A DNA stretch of 64,000 nucleotides from Legionella sp. (GCA_031291095.1 JARLJR010000083.1:62001-126000), one strand, 5' to 3'; counted from the first letter of the stretch, positions 29,494-38,260 are shown. A program made the numbers and translations. The notes: generated by a model not told the origin, from the sequence alone.

Positions 29494-30173
29494 TCTATAT
29501 TCACTTTCTTCTTTGTTCTTCCTCTATAAAAACCATCTGCTGGACATTCTGACGATTTTCTGTTTATTTCTCCATTAGTCCACCACCATTTACCAATTCT
29601 ATATTCAGACATTTTCTGTCTGTCTTCTAATGTTCTTTTCTTTCCTTTATTCTTTCCCTTTAAAGCCTCTGGATCAACCCAAGACAATCTTCCAAGAACC
29701 CAACCTTCTCCAGGAGATTCTATAGATTGAACATTATCTTCACCATCGTTCCACCATTTATAAGATTTCATTAACTTTATTGATTCTTCTTTATGTTGTT
29801 TATTAAACATTGGATTTTTTGAACCCAATACTCTTTCTCTTGCAGCTTTTCTCTTATCGTCGGAATAACTTTGCAAGCATCCACCTTCCCCACCAATTGC
29901 TTCATTTAAGCCAAGATTTTTCATTGGTCTTAATTTCTTCTCTAAAGAAAAACATTCATCAAAACTTCCAGTAAAAATTACTTTCATATTCTTTTCAAAT
30001 GAAAAATTCATCTTTCGTATATATTGTCCTACAGTATATTTTGATTTTGTGTGTCTTTTCCATCTAGCAATAATATTATTCGTTACACCAACATAACTAT
30101 TTAAATAATACGGAGGGAGGTCATCCTCCCATCCAATTAGATAGACATTATATGTACAATTTTTATTTTTCAA
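29490..30173 (-). CDS. GIY-YIG homing endonuclease
   Basis: 227 residues from a TTG start that overlaps the TGA of the gene upstream (TTGA). Y-N-V-Y-L-I-G-W-E, Y-V-G-V-T-N-N-I-I-A-R-W and a distal Glu in C-F-S-L-E-K-K-L form the nuclease domain. The rest has NUMOD-like DNA-contact segments (G-S-K-N-P-M-F-N-K-Q-H and two W-W-N-D-G/W-W-T-N-G repeats). It sits between the 131-aa gene and rnh. Confidence 0.8.
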   Translation of the reverse strand: MKNKNCTYNVYLIGWEDDLPPYYLNSYVGVTNNIIARWKRHTKSKYTVGQYIRKMNFSFEKNMKVIFTGSFDECFSLEKKLRPMKNLGLNEAIGGEGGCLQSYSDDKRKAARERVLGSKNPMFNKQHKEESIKLMKSYKWWNDGEDNVQSIESPGEGWVLGRLSWVDPEALKGKNKGKKRTLEDRQKMSEYRIGKWWWTNGEINRKSSECPADGFYRGRTKKKVNIE

Positions 30174-30565
30174 TTTTCAACTACTTGTTCATCCACTTTT
30201 TCAGCATCGTCTTTCTTAAAGATAATGTTTAGAGAATCCGCGATCTTAAAGTCGCCTTCACCATCTTCCGTAAACACTTCTTCTGCGATTTCTTGAAATG
30301 GATGTTCTGCGCCATAATATTTACAAAGCAAGGATCTTAAAGCTTCAACAAAGAAAGCACCATCTTTTGTATCTTCCTCAGTAAAATCAAATCCAACAGT
30401 TCGTAAGTCTTGAAATAATTGTGGAGCAATAAATTCCATAGTATCATTTATATGACAGGATCTTAAATAATCTAAGTCTTCTGTAACTTCTTCTCTTGTT
30501 GGTGGAATTTTTGAATTAGCTTTTCTTGGAAAATTAATGATGTTGGTTTCTTCGTTATCTGTCAT
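30170..30565 (-). CDS. conserved T4-like phage protein (131 aa)
   Basis: The start is at the ATG at 30565, with GGAAGGG upstream; a longer frame would run through the upstream gene. I-I-N-F-P-R-K, P-P-T-R-E-E-V, D-L-D-Y-L-R-S-C-H-I-N-D-T and C-K-Y-Y-G match a family seen in T4-like phages. Its ribosome site takes part in alternative hairpins (30565-30614). Function unknown. Confidence 0.65.
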   Translation of the reverse strand: MTDNEETNIINFPRKANSKIPPTREEVTEDLDYLRSCHINDTMEFIAPQLFQDLRTVGFDFTEEDTKDGAFFVEALRSLLCKYYGAEHPFQEIAEEVFTEDGEGDFKIADSLNIIFKKDDAEKVDEQVVEN

Positions 30566-30614
30566 TTTACCCTTCCAGTCTGGAAGCCTTTGTCTGACTT
30601 CCAGAATATTTATT
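30565..30614 (-). promoter_or_regulatory. late promoter with alternative RNA hairpins at a ribosome site
   Basis: AATAAATA (30614-30607) leads into TCTGGAAG (30605-30598), which pairs with CTTCCAGA (30586-30579). The second element can instead pair with TGGAAG of the ribosome site (CTTCCA-GAC-TGGAAG). A late start near 30601 would cut the first arm and favour the blocking pair. Confidence 0.5.
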
Positions 30615-30626
30615 CTTTTTTTAGTT

Positions 30627-31361
30627 TTACTTGTTAAAAATTGGAACGCCCTTGGCACGGAGAGTGTTTGGGTTAAGAGTAAGCTTTCCTGTTGTTTTAA
30701 TCCCTTCTGCGGCCTTCTTATCCTGATCGGAAAAGTTAATTGCAGTACCACGTGAAGCATATGACATTGTTGACTGTGCAAGCATAGCTGACGTTGCGTT
30801 GTAATTACCTGCAGTCCGGTTTAGGCTCTTTGATTTAGCAAAACCATATGAGGACGACACATCTTCAACACCATTGAAATCATTTCCAAGGAATACAACT
30901 TCATAATGCTTCGCCCCAAGTTCCTTAATCTTTTCCTTAACAGCAGTGAGTGTAAATTCCTTGGAATTATTTTCACCACCATCTGTCTGAATAACCACAA
31001 CAGCACGTTCTGGAGAATCAGCAAGTACACGATTAAACATGCGGCCTGTTGAATCATATAATGGAGTCATACCACGAGGGGTAACTTCCTCATCTCTTAG
31101 GTCAACATATTCTGAAACAGAAACATTTGAACGCACTACATCAAAAGGGTTAATATCGTCAAATGATGCGATAGTAACTTTTGTCTCAGGTGGTAGAGCA
31201 CGAACATATGCATTGGTTGAACCAACTGCTTCACATACGCGCTCATACATTGAACCTGAACGGTCAAACAGAATGTAAACTGACAATGACTTTTGGGTCT
31301 CATCAATAATTTCTGTGGTCACAGTTGTTGTCGTTGTTACCTTCTTTACCTTCTTTACCAT
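30627..31361 (-). CDS. von Willebrand factor A-domain protein
   Basis: 244 residues. The MIDAS motif D-R-S-G-S lies at 33-37, with a Thr in P-R-G-M-T-P-L and an Asp in I-Q-T-D-G-G, all in the right order. A poly-Thr stretch precedes the domain. VWA domains bind protein partners through a metal ion. Phage VWA proteins are seen in several large myoviruses, role unknown. Confidence 0.8.
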   Translation of the reverse strand: MVKKVKKVTTTTTVTTEIIDETQKSLSVYILFDRSGSMYERVCEAVGSTNAYVRALPPETKVTIASFDDINPFDVVRSNVSVSEYVDLRDEEVTPRGMTPLYDSTGRMFNRVLADSPERAVVVIQTDGGENNSKEFTLTAVKEKIKELGAKHYEVVFLGNDFNGVEDVSSSYGFAKSKSLNRTAGNYNATSAMLAQSTMSYASRGTAINFSDQDKKAAEGIKTTGKLTLNPNTLRAKGVPIFNK

Positions 31362-31369
31362 ATTTAATA

Positions 31370-31762
31370 TTACCTTTCTGGTAAGCCAACTGCACCAAAT
31401 AGCCGATACAATTCATTCTCAATCTCACCACATTGTTTTTCGATGGTTTTCATATACTGCTCTGAGCGATAAAGAAAACCCTCACTCATCGCATCACATT
31501 GAGCCTCACCTTCTCTCGCTCGGCAACCAAAAAATGAATCGCCAAGAGTCATTGTCATAGAATTAAGTCGAGACAACCATGTACATATATTTGCTAATTT
31601 TACTTCATGATCATGTAAAGACCCTGGAGAAGTTGAAATTGTATCACATTTAATGTATTCTACTGGATCTGCATTCATCCCTCTATTACCGGGATAGGCA
31701 GCATTACCACCAGTTGTATACAGGTTTTGGGTAGAAGCTCCACCCATTTCTTTATAAACCAT
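31370..31762 (-). CDS. hypothetical protein (130 aa)
   Basis: Starts with a Gly/Asn-rich part (G-G-A-S-T-Q-N-L-Y-T-T-G-G-N), followed by a helical part with four Cys residues. It lies between the VWA and hydrolase genes with short gaps. No family recognised. Confidence 0.55.
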   Translation of the reverse strand: MVYKEMGGASTQNLYTTGGNAAYPGNRGMNADPVEYIKCDTISTSPGSLHDHEVKLANICTWLSRLNSMTMTLGDSFFGCRAREGEAQCDAMSEGFLYRSEQYMKTIEKQCGEIENELYRLFGAVGLPER

Positions 31763-31768
31763 TATAAT

Positions 31769-32335
31769 TCACCTTTCTAAAAACTTCTTTATTCCACTTA
31801 CTACTCGTTTACTTTGAAGTACACCAAAATGATTCATCTTAATCTTTACATATTCTGGACCTTCAAGTGCCATCTGTGATGCAACAGTTACAACATCATC
31901 ATTTTCTTCTGCAAAGAATCCATACATATTACCACCAGTCGTAACATAACTCAAGACTGGAATATCAATTGGGTTATTTTTTAGCCCAAGGATAATTTTA
32001 CTATTTGTTGCTACATCATCCATCACACTTGGAGGCATGAACCAACTCATTAATAAGGCTGATTTTGAACCACCGAATGGTGTTGATAATGTTACAACTT
32101 TCTCAAAATTGATCTTATCTCTCGCAGCTAATGCAATTATCCCACCAAGAGAATGGGATATTACTTGCTTAGTTTCCTCTACGTTTTTAATTTCTTCAAC
32201 AAATCGATCAATTATTTTTTGTAACGGGGATAAATAACTGTATTCGAAATCAATGTATTCATGTTCTCCAAGTTGTTTTCTGATAAAATTAAATGAAGAA
32301 GGACTTTCGTTTGCCCCGTGGATGTAGATTATCAT
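31769..32335 (-). CDS. alpha/beta hydrolase (esterase/lipase-like)
   Basis: 188 residues. I-Y-I-H-G-A-N near the start is the oxyanion loop, S-H-S-L-G-G at 60-65 is the nucleophile elbow, an Asp lies in E-N-D-D-V-V-T, and a His in M-N-H-F-G-V-L completes the triad. The substrate is unknown; related hydrolases occur in T4-like phages. It has a late promoter followed by a strong hairpin upstream. Confidence 0.8.
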   Translation of the reverse strand: MIIYIHGANESPSSFNFIRKQLGEHEYIDFEYSYLSPLQKIIDRFVEEIKNVEETKQVISHSLGGIIALAARDKINFEKVVTLSTPFGGSKSALLMSWFMPPSVMDDVATNSKIILGLKNNPIDIPVLSYVTTGGNMYGFFAEENDDVVTVASQMALEGPEYVKIKMNHFGVLQSKRVVSGIKKFLER

Positions 32336-32362
32336 CCTCTATAGGCACCTTTTCTGTTTTAG

Positions 32363-32401
32363 AGTTGAGTGGAGAGTTCCACTCAACTACTTGTATTTAT
32401 A
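32363..32401 (-). promoter_or_regulatory. late promoter followed by a strong 5' hairpin
   Basis: TATAAATA (32401-32394) is followed by an 11-bp perfect stem, AGTTGAGTGGA with TCCACTCAACT (32388-32363). The expected start point falls at the first base of the stem, so the late RNA would begin with the hairpin. No T run follows. Confidence 0.65.
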
Positions 32402-32407
32402 TTAGCC

Positions 32408-33400
32408 TTAAGTCTTGTAAACGAACTTAGGTTCTGATACCTCTCTTGGTTCATTCAATAGGGACGTAAGTAGACCCATCCATTCAGGAGTGCGTCGATT
32501 CCATGAATAAAAAGTGTCCATATATGCTTTCTGGGAATCCAGAATACCAAGCTTCTTATTCTTGTTCATGGTTTCAATCGCCATATCAAGCATACCGTAA
32601 AACATGCTTGCATGCTTATTAATATCTTCCTGATACTGATACATTACCGTCCAATTAGACGATGTCTCAGCCAGTGCGCCAAGATTTGAATGGACGCAAA
32701 GTAGACCTGCGGACATTGCTTCGATCAATGCGATACACGAAGTTTCCTGCCAAATTGAAGGATAAGCAAAGATATCTGCTCGCTTAAGAGCTTCCCTTAC
32801 TTCCTCGTTCGGCTTTGCTCCATGATATCGAATCTTCGGATGCGCTTCTAAGAAGTCAAACAACTGCCTAAATTCTTCGTCGCGCTGTTCCCATCCATAA
32901 ATCTTGAAGGAAGAAAACACATCCAGTTCAATGTTGTCATACTTTTCACAAAGCTTAGCAAACACCGGAGCCAGAATATTCAAACCTCGATGTGGAGTTG
33001 ATGTATAAATCAGACGAACAATTCCATCATCTGGTTTACTATGATTAATAATTGGATCAATCGCATTGTGTAATACAACAAACCTCGAATAAGGAATGCT
33101 GTAATATGCTGCATATGCTTGCATCTGCCAGTTCGATACAGCAACAATGCGATGAAACTGTTCAAAAGCACCATTACCTAGTGCTTCGTTTGAAGCAGGA
33201 TCTCCTGGGAGATCTTGGATAACTAGAACCCGAATCTTAGTCGGATCTGGTGGTACAGATACCCGAGAGAACTGGATCTGAAATTCCTGTAGAAGTTCTC
33301 TCGGAATCCTTCCATCATATAGCTTACGATGGATTAACTCCGTCCCACCAGCAGCGTTCTTTGCCATTTCGTGGACGGTCATTAAGTCGTGGTTGCTCAC
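32408..33400 (-). CDS. GT-B glycosyltransferase (group 1 type)
   Basis: 330 residues. V-A-V-S-N-W-Q in the N-domain, L-H-N-A-I-D at the domain junction, Y-T-S-T-P-H-R-G-L, Y-H-G-A and the E-x7-E-type element Q-E-T-S-C-I-A-L-I-E-A-M-S-A-G are typical of GT4-like enzymes. It overlaps the upstream 68-aa gene (ATGA type). With the UXS-like and FkbM-like enzymes it may build a phage or host-surface glycan. Confidence 0.8.
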   Translation of the reverse strand: MSNHDLMTVHEMAKNAAGGTELIHRKLYDGRIPRELLQEFQIQFSRVSVPPDPTKIRVLVIQDLPGDPASNEALGNGAFEQFHRIVAVSNWQMQAYAAYYSIPYSRFVVLHNAIDPIINHSKPDDGIVRLIYTSTPHRGLNILAPVFAKLCEKYDNIELDVFSSFKIYGWEQRDEEFRQLFDFLEAHPKIRYHGAKPNEEVREALKRADIFAYPSIWQETSCIALIEAMSAGLLCVHSNLGALAETSSNWTVMYQYQEDINKHASMFYGMLDMAIETMNKNKKLGILDSQKAYMDTFYSWNRRTPEWMGLLTSLLNEPREVSEPKFVYKT

Positions 33401-33603
33401 ACTTCTTCCTTCAATTCTTCTGGTTGAACTTCATGAACAAAAATATCATGTCCATCCCAAACGAAAAACGTTCTTTCTGTGTTAGGATGTACAATTTCAG
33501 ATGGAGTGTGCTGACTCCATTGATTGGTGGTATAATCTTTGTCCCAAAAATTAACTTCAACCGGCCAGCCATGATTGGCTCTTACTACAACTTCCGTGGT
33601 CAT
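33397..33603 (-). CDS. hypothetical protein (68 aa)
   Basis: A Trp- and His-containing beta-rich protein (V-E-V-N-F-W-D-K-D-Y, E-R-T-F-F-V-W-D-G-H-D) with an acidic tail. Coupled to the glycosyltransferase gene by overlap. It resembles small phage proteins of unknown role. Confidence 0.55.
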   Translation of the reverse strand: MTTEVVVRANHGWPVEVNFWDKDYTTNQWSQHTPSEIVHPNTERTFFVWDGHDIFVHEVQPEELKEEV

Positions 33604-33613
33604 TTTATTCTCC

Positions 33614-34090
33614 TTAGTTTAGATATTCAATAATTTCATCAAAACCTTCGCCAGGAACAGGATACTGGTAAGATTCTGCCATGCTGTTAATAATATGCGC
33701 CGGAATCGTCTTACCGGGACGATTATTCAGACGACGTTCCCACTCCTTCTTATTCTCACAAAACACGCACACAGCAATCTTGTTATAATAATCAGGAAAC
33801 CTATCGAGCTTCTTCATTCGAGTCTTCTGATTAAGATTGGTCTGATCCCAGATCACATCAAAATCATTTTCGACCGCATAAGCAGCCCGATCATACATAT
33901 ACTTTTCCGCATCCTTGACGGAGTCTTTAAAGACCTCATTATAAGTCTTGTTTTGATAACGAGCAATCGTTTCGATATAATCGTCTGAACTGACAACAAT
34001 CTGATTGTGAGGACCAGCATGGTTTCGAATCCAAGTAGATTTACCAACACCCGGAAGACCAATCATCATATAAAGGTTAGGACTCAACAT
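33614..34090 (-). CDS. polynucleotide 5'-kinase (PNK kinase half)
   Basis: 158 residues. P-loop G-L-P-G-V-G-K-S at 11-18, then S-S-D-D-Y-I-E, W-D-Q-T-N-L-N and R-R-L-N-N-R as in the kinase domain of T4 Pnkp. It lacks the phosphatase half, which is a separate gene at 36700-37143. With RNA ligase 1 (34390) it could rebuild tRNA cut by host anticodon nucleases. Confidence 0.82.
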   Translation of the reverse strand: MLSPNLYMMIGLPGVGKSTWIRNHAGPHNQIVVSSDDYIETIARYQNKTYNEVFKDSVKDAEKYMYDRAAYAVENDFDVIWDQTNLNQKTRMKKLDRFPDYYNKIAVCVFCENKKEWERRLNNRPGKTIPAHIINSMAESYQYPVPGEGFDEIIEYLN

Positions 34091-34093
34091 AAT

Positions 34094-34387
34094 TTATTCT
34101 CCCTTGAGGATCGGAAACTTTTCCTGCTTTTCCCACATTTCTGGATAAACTTCTTTAAATTCATCCTTAAGTGGATACTCAGCAGTCACATCATAATAAT
34201 CTTCTGATGGGTTATCCCCACATTCAACAACAGGAACACCATACAATGGGTTATTAAACTCAATACGAGAGTTGCTTTCGATCTTCTTCATTCGACACCA
34301 CCCAGAAAAATATATCCCATCAACAAGAATATCACCCTTTTCCCATTTATCATCTTCAAAGGTAATAATGTGTTCAATTTTATCCAT
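34094..34387 (-). CDS. hypothetical protein (97 aa)
   Basis: The start is at the ATG at 34387, overlapping the stop of the ligase gene. Beta-rich and acidic, with G-D-I-L-V-D-G-I-Y-F and Y-G-V-P-V-V-E. It lies inside the RNA-repair operon. No family recognised. Confidence 0.6.
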   Translation of the reverse strand: MDKIEHIITFEDDKWEKGDILVDGIYFSGWCRMKKIESNSRIEFNNPLYGVPVVECGDNPSEDYYDVTAEYPLKDEFKEVYPEMWEKQEKFPILKGE

Positions 34388-34389
34388 AA

Positions 34390-35559
34390 TTAAAACTCCC
34401 ACACATGACCATCCCAAAGTTCTCGAACCTTATCAATTCCAGTTTGTGAACCACAGTTCTTTTTGATAATATTTAGGATAGCAGTAACAGCCAATTCACC
34501 ATCATACAACTTAAATAGAACTGTCTTGAAAAGTGGATCTTGTTTCGATGCAAATTTGATTGCAAAGTCCTTTCTAGACAAATCTGAGCAGCATGCAAAT
34601 GCTTCCGTCAGATTGAAAGCAGTTTGATTTAAACCTTTCCAGAACTTATCTTCAAATTCTTCCAGCTTCACACGATCATCATGGAGAAGAAAAGGCTTCA
34701 CATCATCAATACGCTCGTTCACGATTGATGATACAACATTCTTTTCAAGACCAATCTGATCTTTTGCACGATGGATGGCAACGTACCATTCACCCTTAGT
34801 CTTAAGCATATGACCATCGTCAAAACGAATCACATAACCTTCGGCATCTTCTAAGGTCTTTACTTCTGCAAGGAACTTTTCAATTCCGTCAAAGGTTCCT
34901 TCATATGCTTGTACAATTGGAATATTCCAATGATCAGCCAAACAAACCATACGATCATAATCCATGTAATTTCCGTAATATGTATCACGCATTCCAGTTA
35001 GAACAAGGTCGTCAAACTCATAATCGATTACAATACGATTCTTACGAGAACACCATTCAAAAATAGGAGTCCAACCAAATTCCAACATAGATTTACAAAA
35101 GTCATCATAAACTGGACCAACTTTGGCAACGAATTCTTCTGCGTTCATTGCAACTTCAGTAACACCCATCTTCGTTCCATAACGAACGTGGTTAATCGTA
35201 CTACAATCCTCATCATAAAAAGGAATTGGTGTGATCATCGATCCATCCAATTTTTCGAGAATAACAAACGAACGAGACCAATCGATATTCTTTAGCTCGG
35301 TCTCCTCACGCTCATTAATGTTGAAAAACTTATGGTAACGACGAGCAACCACCCGACCAGATTCCGAGAAAACAAGACCGCGACATTCACGAAGAATTGC
35401 CTCGTCTTCACCTGTGACCAGCGGAAAAGTATCCGAATCAGCCATCATATAATTGATGATGGTATAACCTTCCCGCTCGGCCACGATAAACTCTGAACGA
35501 TCCTGAATGGCTTTCTTAACTTGGTCAATGTGGATGATCGTCGGAAACTGGTAGGTCAT
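34390..35559 (-). CDS. rnlA: T4-type RNA ligase 1
   Basis: 389 residues (T4: 374). The adenylation motif E-K-L-D-G-S-M has the nucleophile Lys at 103 (Lys99 in T4). R-E-C-R-G-L-V-F, F-F-N-I-N-E, P-I-F-E-W-C, A-E-G-Y-V-I-R-F and M-L-K-T-K-G follow as the other ligase motifs. Rnl1 seals broken tRNA anticodon loops. Kinase and phosphatase genes lie on either side. Confidence 0.92.
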   Translation of the reverse strand: MTYQFPTIIHIDQVKKAIQDRSEFIVAEREGYTIINYMMADSDTFPLVTGEDEAILRECRGLVFSESGRVVARRYHKFFNINEREETELKNIDWSRSFVILEKLDGSMITPIPFYDEDCSTINHVRYGTKMGVTEVAMNAEEFVAKVGPVYDDFCKSMLEFGWTPIFEWCSRKNRIVIDYEFDDLVLTGMRDTYYGNYMDYDRMVCLADHWNIPIVQAYEGTFDGIEKFLAEVKTLEDAEGYVIRFDDGHMLKTKGEWYVAIHRAKDQIGLEKNVVSSIVNERIDDVKPFLLHDDRVKLEEFEDKFWKGLNQTAFNLTEAFACCSDLSRKDFAIKFASKQDPLFKTVLFKLYDGELAVTAILNIIKKNCGSQTGIDKVRELWDGHVWEF

Positions 35560-35576
35560 TGATCACTTTCCATATT

Positions 35577-35975
35577 TTATTTGCCATAATTGGCAAACAT
35601 TTTTTCCAATTCATCATTAGTCATTTTTGTCTGCGATTGTACTATATTAGTATCGATCTTTGAATTCGCTAACACATCATTTACTAATAATTCATCCTTA
35701 AGCGAACCTCTAAGGACGTCCTTCATAGTCGCCCTAAAAGATACCTTACCATAAAGGTCACCCAGAGTCAAATAAGGATTCACAGATTGTTCAAAAGTAT
35801 ATTTAACTCGGACAAAATTTCCGGCTTTATCCTTTTCATAATGTCTTGTAAATGCTAGTTTATTTGGAATATCAACCATAATAACTTGGGAATCATTAAT
35901 AAAAAGTTGAAACCCCAAATTCTTTAGGCTATGCATATCCCAAATGAATTTGTCCCACTGCTTTCTTGTAATCAT
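35577..35975 (-). CDS. hypothetical protein (132 aa)
   Basis: A mixed alpha/beta protein (W-D-K-F-I-W-D-M-H-S-L-K, F-T-R-H-Y-E-K-D) with an Asp/Glu/Lys helix at the end. Overlaps the deaminase gene by 4 nt (ATGA). No family recognised. Confidence 0.6.
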   Translation of the reverse strand: MITRKQWDKFIWDMHSLKNLGFQLFINDSQVIMVDIPNKLAFTRHYEKDKAGNFVRVKYTFEQSVNPYLTLGDLYGKVSFRATMKDVLRGSLKDELLVNDVLANSKIDTNIVQSQTKMTNDELEKMFANYGK

Positions 35976-36427
35976 TTTGGTTCTACCTCTTCACAACTAA
36001 ATCTGACTCCACCTTCGTTGAATAAAAGTGTTGACCAATCCGATAAATCTTGCCAACGATCTGTTAGATTTTCATTGGCATAACCATAAACGTTTCGAAT
36101 ACCAGCATTGACTACTGCCTTAGCACAATCTGGGCAGCAAGGAGGAATCATCATGGTCGGATAAACATAAAGGTCACAACCACGAACGGACTTGTTGCTA
36201 TTCAAAATAGCATTAACTTCTGCATGAACTGTAAGCTTGTATTTAATATCCCTGTCATTAAGACGGAAACTATCATCAATAACACCACGAGGAAACCCGT
36301 TATAACCAACACCTATAATAGTATTAGTTTCTGGGTCAACAATAACAGCACCAACTTTGGTGGAATCTTTTGACCATGTAGAAATATGCTTAGCTAAACC
36401 TAAAAACTTTTGATGCCATTGATTCAT
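35972..36427 (-). CDS. cd: dCMP deaminase
   Basis: 151 residues. Zinc motif H-A-E at 68-70 and P-P-C-C-P-D-C at 95-101. T-K-V-G-A-V-I-V and Y-N-G-F-P-R-G are landmarks of the dCMP deaminase family. It makes dUMP for thymidylate synthesis and so works with ThyX (45949). Its position beside small nucleotide genes fits. Confidence 0.88.
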   Translation of the reverse strand: MNQWHQKFLGLAKHISTWSKDSTKVGAVIVDPETNTIIGVGYNGFPRGVIDDSFRLNDRDIKYKLTVHAEVNAILNSNKSVRGCDLYVYPTMMIPPCCPDCAKAVVNAGIRNVYGYANENLTDRWQDLSDWSTLLFNEGGVRFSCEEVEPK

Positions 36428-36700
36428 TTAATGTTCTTCCTGATAGGACCAGTAATGTGCTAGATTATTCATTCTAGCGATTCCCAAAGCGTCACAGATT
36501 TCATTTTCTGTAATAGCTCTATCATATGGATTCCAAGTACGAGGAGAAACACATGGAACTCCCCGTTCACCATCACCAACACCTAGAATATCATCAGAGA
36601 TACACTCACCCAACAGAAAAGCTACGAGTGACTTATTATCGTTTGAACCAATAATATATTTTCTGTTTCGTATCATAATACGGTCAATATCATAAGACAT
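36428..36700 (-). CDS. hypothetical protein (90 aa)
   Basis: Contains G-V-G-D-G-E-R-G-V-P and I-C-D-A-L-G-I-A-R, possibly a small helical domain. It abuts both neighbours. No family recognised. Confidence 0.55.
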   Translation of the reverse strand: MSYDIDRIMIRNRKYIIGSNDNKSLVAFLLGECISDDILGVGDGERGVPCVSPRTWNPYDRAITENEICDALGIARMNNLAHYWSYQEEH

Positions 36701-37143
36701 CAGAAATCACCTTTCGCGCACTGCAGGACAAGAAGACCTGCTTCCCTAAATGCATCTACAACCTGCTGGCGATCATCAATTGCCATATCAGGATCATAAC
36801 CATCCTTACGCATCTGTTCAAGAAGTTCAATCTTTACAACAGAATCAGGACGATAATCCTTGAGAGACCTCATATAGAGCTTCTCGTAATCAAACCAAAC
36901 ATTTGATTCGAGCCACGCTTCTGTTGTCTCACGATGAATTTCTTCTCGACCAGTACACAGAATAATCCTGTGACCGACATGAGCTAGAGCAAAAACCAAA
37001 TCATGCATCTTTTCCAACACGGAGTCATTAGGAACTCCAGCATAAAATGCTTTCCAATTCTTAGGTTTACTCTTGATATAATGAATACGCTGTGAGCAAT
37101 CACACAGCGTACCATCCAGATCAACGATCACTGTCATACTCAA
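36700..37143 (-). CDS. HAD-family 3'-phosphatase (PNK phosphatase half)
   Basis: 147 residues. D-L-D-G-T-L near residues 8-13 holds the nucleophile Asp, I-I-L-C-T-G-R-E is motif II, K in V-V-K-I-E-L and the final D-D-R motif complete the HAD set. The layout resembles the C-terminal phosphatase of T4 Pnkp. With the separate kinase it gives a split version of that enzyme. Confidence 0.75.
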   Translation of the reverse strand: MSMTVIVDLDGTLCDCSQRIHYIKSKPKNWKAFYAGVPNDSVLEKMHDLVFALAHVGHRIILCTGREEIHRETTEAWLESNVWFDYEKLYMRSLKDYRPDSVVKIELLEQMRKDGYDPDMAIDDRQQVVDAFREAGLLVLQCAKGDF

Positions 37144-37160
37144 TTCAAACTCTCCATTTT

Positions 37161-37191
37161 AATAAATAATAGTACCATCAAGGTCTATTAT
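37161..37191 (+). promoter_or_regulatory. late promoter embedded in a hairpin before an HNH gene
   Basis: AATAAATA (37161-37168) overlaps ATAATAG-t-ACC (37166-37176), which pairs with GGTCTATTAT (37182-37191) apart from one bulged T. The AAGGA ribosome site follows directly. A late start near 37174 would destroy the first arm. Confidence 0.55.
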
Positions 37192-37202
37192 AAGGATTTT
37201 AT

Positions 37203-37967
37203 ATGTTTTCGTCTATTTTACCAAATAACAAATATACAAGATGTTATCTAAAAATTATTTTAAATGCTAAAGAACAGAATAGAGTAAAAACTAAGATAAG
37301 TCAAGAAAATTATATTTATTTTGAATCACATCACATATTACCAAAATCACTGTATCCTGAATATAAAAATCAATCTGATTTTCCTTGGAATTATGTATTA
37401 TTAACTGGTAGAGAACATTATATATGTCATTTACTACTCACAAAAATATTTACAGGAAAATTCAAATCTAGTATGTGTTGGGCATTTCATATTCTAACTT
37501 ATGGTAAACATAAAATTTATCGTTCTAAAAGCTATGAACTATGTAGAAAAATACATTCTAAAAATGTTTCTGAAACACATACTGGAAAGATTGTGTCATC
37601 AACAACAGTTGGAAAATTTAAAAGAACACAAGAAACACTTGAAAGAATGAGTAAATCTAAACAAGGAAAATATGAAGGAGAAAATAATCCAAATTACAAT
37701 AATAGATGGTCACAAGAACAAAAAGAACATCTAGGAAAAGTAAGACGTGAACTTGGTCTTGCAAAAGGAGAAAAGAATTGTAATTCTAATCCAATTGTAA
37801 AAGAGAAGAAGAGAATTCGATTCACTGGTTCTGGTAACAATCAATTTGGTAAATCATGGATTGTTAAAGAAAACCAAGAAAAATGTGTTCCTAAAGAAGA
37901 TTTGGATTCTTGGTTTTCAAATGGTTGGTTAAAAGGAAGATCTAAAAAGAATATAATTATTCCTTAA
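37203..37967 (+). CDS. HNH homing endonuclease with NUMOD3-type repeats
   Basis: 254 residues on the plus strand within a minus-strand region. E-S-H-H-I-L-P-K-S-L, W-N-Y-V-L-L-T-G-R-E-H-Y-I-C-H form the HNH core. R-M-S-K-S-K-Q-G-K and S-Q-E-Q-K-E-H-L-G-K are NUMOD3-like DNA-contact repeats. W-I-V-K-E-N occurs in the tail. It has its own late promoter. It ends 6 nt before the convergent gene. Confidence 0.75.
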   Translation: MFSSILPNNKYTRCYLKIILNAKEQNRVKTKISQENYIYFESHHILPKSLYPEYKNQSDFPWNYVLLTGREHYICHLLLTKIFTGKFKSSMCWAFHILTYGKHKIYRSKSYELCRKIHSKNVSETHTGKIVSSTTVGKFKRTQETLERMSKSKQGKYEGENNPNYNNRWSQEQKEHLGKVRRELGLAKGEKNCNSNPIVKEKKRIRFTGSGNNQFGKSWIVKENQEKCVPKEDLDSWFSNGWLKGRSKKNIIIP

Positions 37968-37972
37968 GCTGT

Positions 37973-38260
37973 TTAACTCGTGTAAGGGAGTTGCACAGAA
38001 ATAATTGAATCATAACGCATCGAGCGCCACGATTGAAGATCGGTATCAAACACAGCAACCACATCAGGGTTTTCTTTACGAGGCTTCTTTGCTGCCTTCT
38101 TTGCCTGTTCCTCTTCTGTCAGAACTGGTGCAGGAGGAATAAGTCGAGGACTCAATGTACAATTCATAATTCGATTCGTACCATCAACCTTCGTAAAAAC
38201 AACCTGGACAATATTCTGGCGAAGATCGGCCTTAAAAGTTTCTTTATCAATTACTGGCAT
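37973..38260 (-). CDS. phage SH3-like (DUF2693-type) protein
   Basis: 95 residues. V-V-F-T-K-V-D-G-T-N-R-I-M-N-C-T-L, then a Lys-rich linker and V-A-V-F-D-T-D-L-Q-S-W-R-S-M-R-Y-D-S-I match a small family common in T4-like phages. Role unknown. The ATG overlaps the end of the membrane protein gene upstream. Confidence 0.7.
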   Translation of the reverse strand: MPVIDKETFKADLRQNIVQVVFTKVDGTNRIMNCTLSPRLIPPAPVLTEEEQAKKAAKKPRKENPDVVAVFDTDLQSWRSMRYDSIISVQLPYTS

